From the NCBI GenBank assembly GCA_964019165.1, contig OZ025268.1, positions 7,541,017 through 7,605,016 on the forward strand: a stretch of 64,000 nucleotides of DNA, in the 5' to 3' direction. Position numbers and translations under genes: made by a program. The notes under the pieces are model-generated. The model had not been told where the DNA came from, made no database searches, and saw nothing but the letters and a program-made list of their open reading frames with translations. Below, one piece after another: positions 61,503 through 64,000 of the stretch. Source of the DNA: Mastigias papua. Lineage: Eukaryota; Cnidaria; Scyphozoa; Rhizostomeae; Mastigiidae. How positions within the stretch are numbered: position 1 is the stretch's first letter; the number at the start of each line of letters is the position of its first letter.

Positions 61503-64000
61503 TCTGTAATATAGAGATATGCCCTTCTACATAGAAAACAGGTGATGAAATCACTGTTGTTCATGTAAGAACACTCAATAGACTGCTTAGCCATTCTGGA
61601 TCAAATGATATTTTGATGTATTTTCTCCACATCTTCAAGAAAGTGGGGCCAGATAGTCCCATAAGATAATGCCATCATGGAAGATTATATTATCATTTCC
61701 ACATCAGATGGTGTTTGTTTGAGGTAGCATTAACAAGGAGGTAATACCCTCACCAGGAAGGACAGAAACACACTTGACCTGTTCAAGCTAATGTTCTCAG
61801 GCAGGGTACAAATAGGAAACTTTGTTGCATACTCACAAGACTTTGACCACATACTTTTCTATATGCTTTTGCTAGTTTGATGTGCAAAACCACTTAGGAG
61901 GCTTAGTCACTTTATACTTAAGACAGGAAGGGGTGTAGGAACATGTATAAATTAACTGAAATGTTTTTTGATGTTTTGCGCTATCTTAATTTGACCATCA
62001 TAAGCAACTTTGGTATTTTGCATACAAATGTGCGCCTTTAACTCCTAAAAATGAAATTGGCTGCAAATAAAACAAAATCCCACTCTTGCTAAGATTCATT
62101 TTCATTAATGAGGAATTGATATTTAAATAATTTTAAATGATATGACAGCCATTTAGCAAGGATTAGATTTTTATCCAGTTATTGATTGTTCAGTGAAACT
62201 ATAATTCCTAACAACTCCTTTGCTTTAGTTTTGGCTAAGAAAATAAGATAAATGTGACATGCAAATTGTTACTGCTATAAAAATTGTTTGCTGTTTAGAT
62301 AGTTCAAAGACTATTCTGTCAGTTACATCATCCTTCATCATTAAGAGGTGTCTAGAACTTTGAATAACTTGTATTCAAAAAGTTTTCTGATATGCATCCC
62401 TCAATATTTACTATATCTTATTTGAGTTTTTACTTCTTTTAATAACTTACCTTTTTAAGCCAATGTATGGTTTACAAGTCAAGGATACCATGGTATTGAT
62501 CTGAGCACCTTAAATTATGTGAAATTGGTCATAGACTTAGCACTCTAAGCTAAATTCTTCAGTTCATCATACTAGGCCACAGCAGTATAGTCATGGAGAT
62601 CTTGTCCTTGTTTACATTTTTGAAGCTGATTTGTTGTATAACTGCAATCACCTTATTAATGTGTTGCAACACTTTGAGGTGCACTTCCACTTTCACCAAG
62701 AGTTTTTTGCATTTTATGGTGTTTAGGGCTCCATTAAGAGCTATGGTCTTGATTTACATTCACAAAGCTAAAGAGGTTGTCAATTGAATATAATTTATAT
62801 TGTATCTAAATTTATCCAGTTGTTAAATCATGACCATGTGCTCTGTTGCAATCAATTCACCTACTTAGAAACCTCATTTTTCAAGATTTAATCTTGAATA
62901 CAATAATCAAAAACAACTGTGGTGTATTTTTACAATTATTGGTTGTTTGGTTCTTTTTCCTGTAGTAAAATATATATTATGTATATTCAAAGTTTTTAAT
63001 CTGAGTACAAAGTTGAGAGGTGTTAAGTGAAGTTTTAAATATAAATAGAATTCTGCAATTTTTGATATCGTATGCTACTTATCAGGTGTCCCTGCTATGA
63101 ATAAAGGATTGCTTTTGCCTTTGATGCACTCTATACATTAGCCACACTCCCAATGATAGTTGCCCTTGGAGCTTCATCTCCCAGGCTCCCTTGGTTTGGT
63201 TGCCCCCCCCCCATCCTGTAACAAGCCAATATCTGCCACTGTTTGCAAGATGCATTGCCAAGATATCATGTAATTTCAGGTGTTTTTTGGGCATTTTGTC
63301 ACCAGTAAAGGTTATCATGTTGACTACAGTGATGCTAATGCTTGTTTATTCAGGGGTTTTGGATGTTCGGCTTGCTGATATTCAGTTGGTCAACGTTGTT
63401 TGCTTTTCCAAATTGAACATCCAGTTTTGATGAAAGACAGCTAACAGCTTTCAAGAAATGGCACTATAGCCTGAGATTTTACCAATCGTCATTCAGGCCA
63501 TTTCATGAATCAAATTCAATTGAGCGTTTCCTGTCGATAGATATGCTCTTACTTTTTCAGATTATATCCTTATTTTTAACGGAAATTTGCGTAAATATTA
63601 CTAAGATGTAATTAAAGAAATCTGACCATGGAACTGGCATCATTTCATGTGGCAGCATTTCATACACTCATTTTCCTGACAATTTCAATACTTTTTATTC
63701 TTGTCAATACGTTCCAATTGAGATCTCGTTTTGATTGTCTAATCGCGACATTGACTTGACTTTCTAACATGCCACTAAACAGGTTAGCCGTGAACATGAT
63801 CCGTAGGCCAGTGGAATTCCAGTCAGAGAAAACGTTTATCCTAGCCCATGGCCTCATAAGCCAGGTTGCAGAAGAGTTCCTCTTCTCGTCTTAGATGATC
63901 TTACTTCTTGCGTACTCGATTTTCATCACAACCGTTTTCTCTCCAAGAGCTGTGGACCTGATTTTATCTGCGATTCTGAATCTTTTCAATTAGGTCGCGT
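61503..64000. other. No recognisable feature
   Basis: AT-rich DNA with short frames (60-80 codons) on both strands that overlap each other and match no family I know. No splice-linked exons, RNA genes or transposon ends were recognised. Confidence 0.5.

Overview
This is animal (metazoan) nuclear DNA. It is AT-rich, has long introns with GT-AG splice sites, and carries many (TA)n microsatellites and transposable elements. Two genes can be read with confidence, both on the + strand. The phylum cannot be fixed from the sequence. The Penelope-like elements, PIF/Harbinger-like MITEs, Jockey-group LINE fragments and a lone anterior-type Hox gene suggest an aquatic invertebrate; a cnidarian is my guess, by inference only.

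Region 1 (about 1-20.7 kb) holds a two-exon Hox gene. Exon 1 (4498-4867) carries the Trp-containing hexapeptide. Exon 2 (20191-20684) carries a complete homeodomain. They are separated by a 15.3 kb intron containing a foldback repeat, a hairpin-flanked (TA)n tract and a tRNA-like remnant. A TATA box lies 63 nt upstream of the ATG, with Pbx/Hox-type sites a few hundred bp further up. No second Hox gene is visible in the window.

Region 2 (20.7-30.9 kb) is intergenic. It contains a 663 bp direct duplication, a 432 bp perfect palindrome centred on (TA)n, long (TA)n arrays and a 502 bp element with about 73 bp terminal inverted repeats.

Region 3 (30.9-55.6 kb) is a seven-exon peroxisomal trans-2-enoyl-CoA reductase gene (PECR). 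All reading phases agree across the six introns. The assembled protein is 302 residues and ends in the peroxisomal signal Ser-Lys-Leu. Its introns are heavily invaded. Intron 3 holds a decayed Penelope-like GIY-YIG remnant and a broken LINE, itself interrupted by an 833 bp PIF/Harbinger-type MITE. Intron 4 holds about 13.3 kb of four nearly identical two-ORF Penelope-like elements: two in tandem on the - strand, then two in tandem on the + strand, joined head to head. Each unit is 3829 bp. ORF1 encodes a coiled-coil protein and ORF2 a reverse transcriptase with a GIY-YIG endonuclease; they overlap in the sequence TAATG. A hammerhead-like motif lies in each 3' region. This array is the most unusual structure in the window and ends only about 80 bp before PECR exon 5.

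Region 4 (55.6-64 kb) has no recognisable host gene. It contains (AC)n and (AATAT)n arrays, a 752 bp PIF/Harbinger-like element with a decayed MADF-domain ORF and a 10 bp minisatellite, a 5'-truncated LINE with an (AAT)n tail, and a 92 nt near-perfect hairpin.
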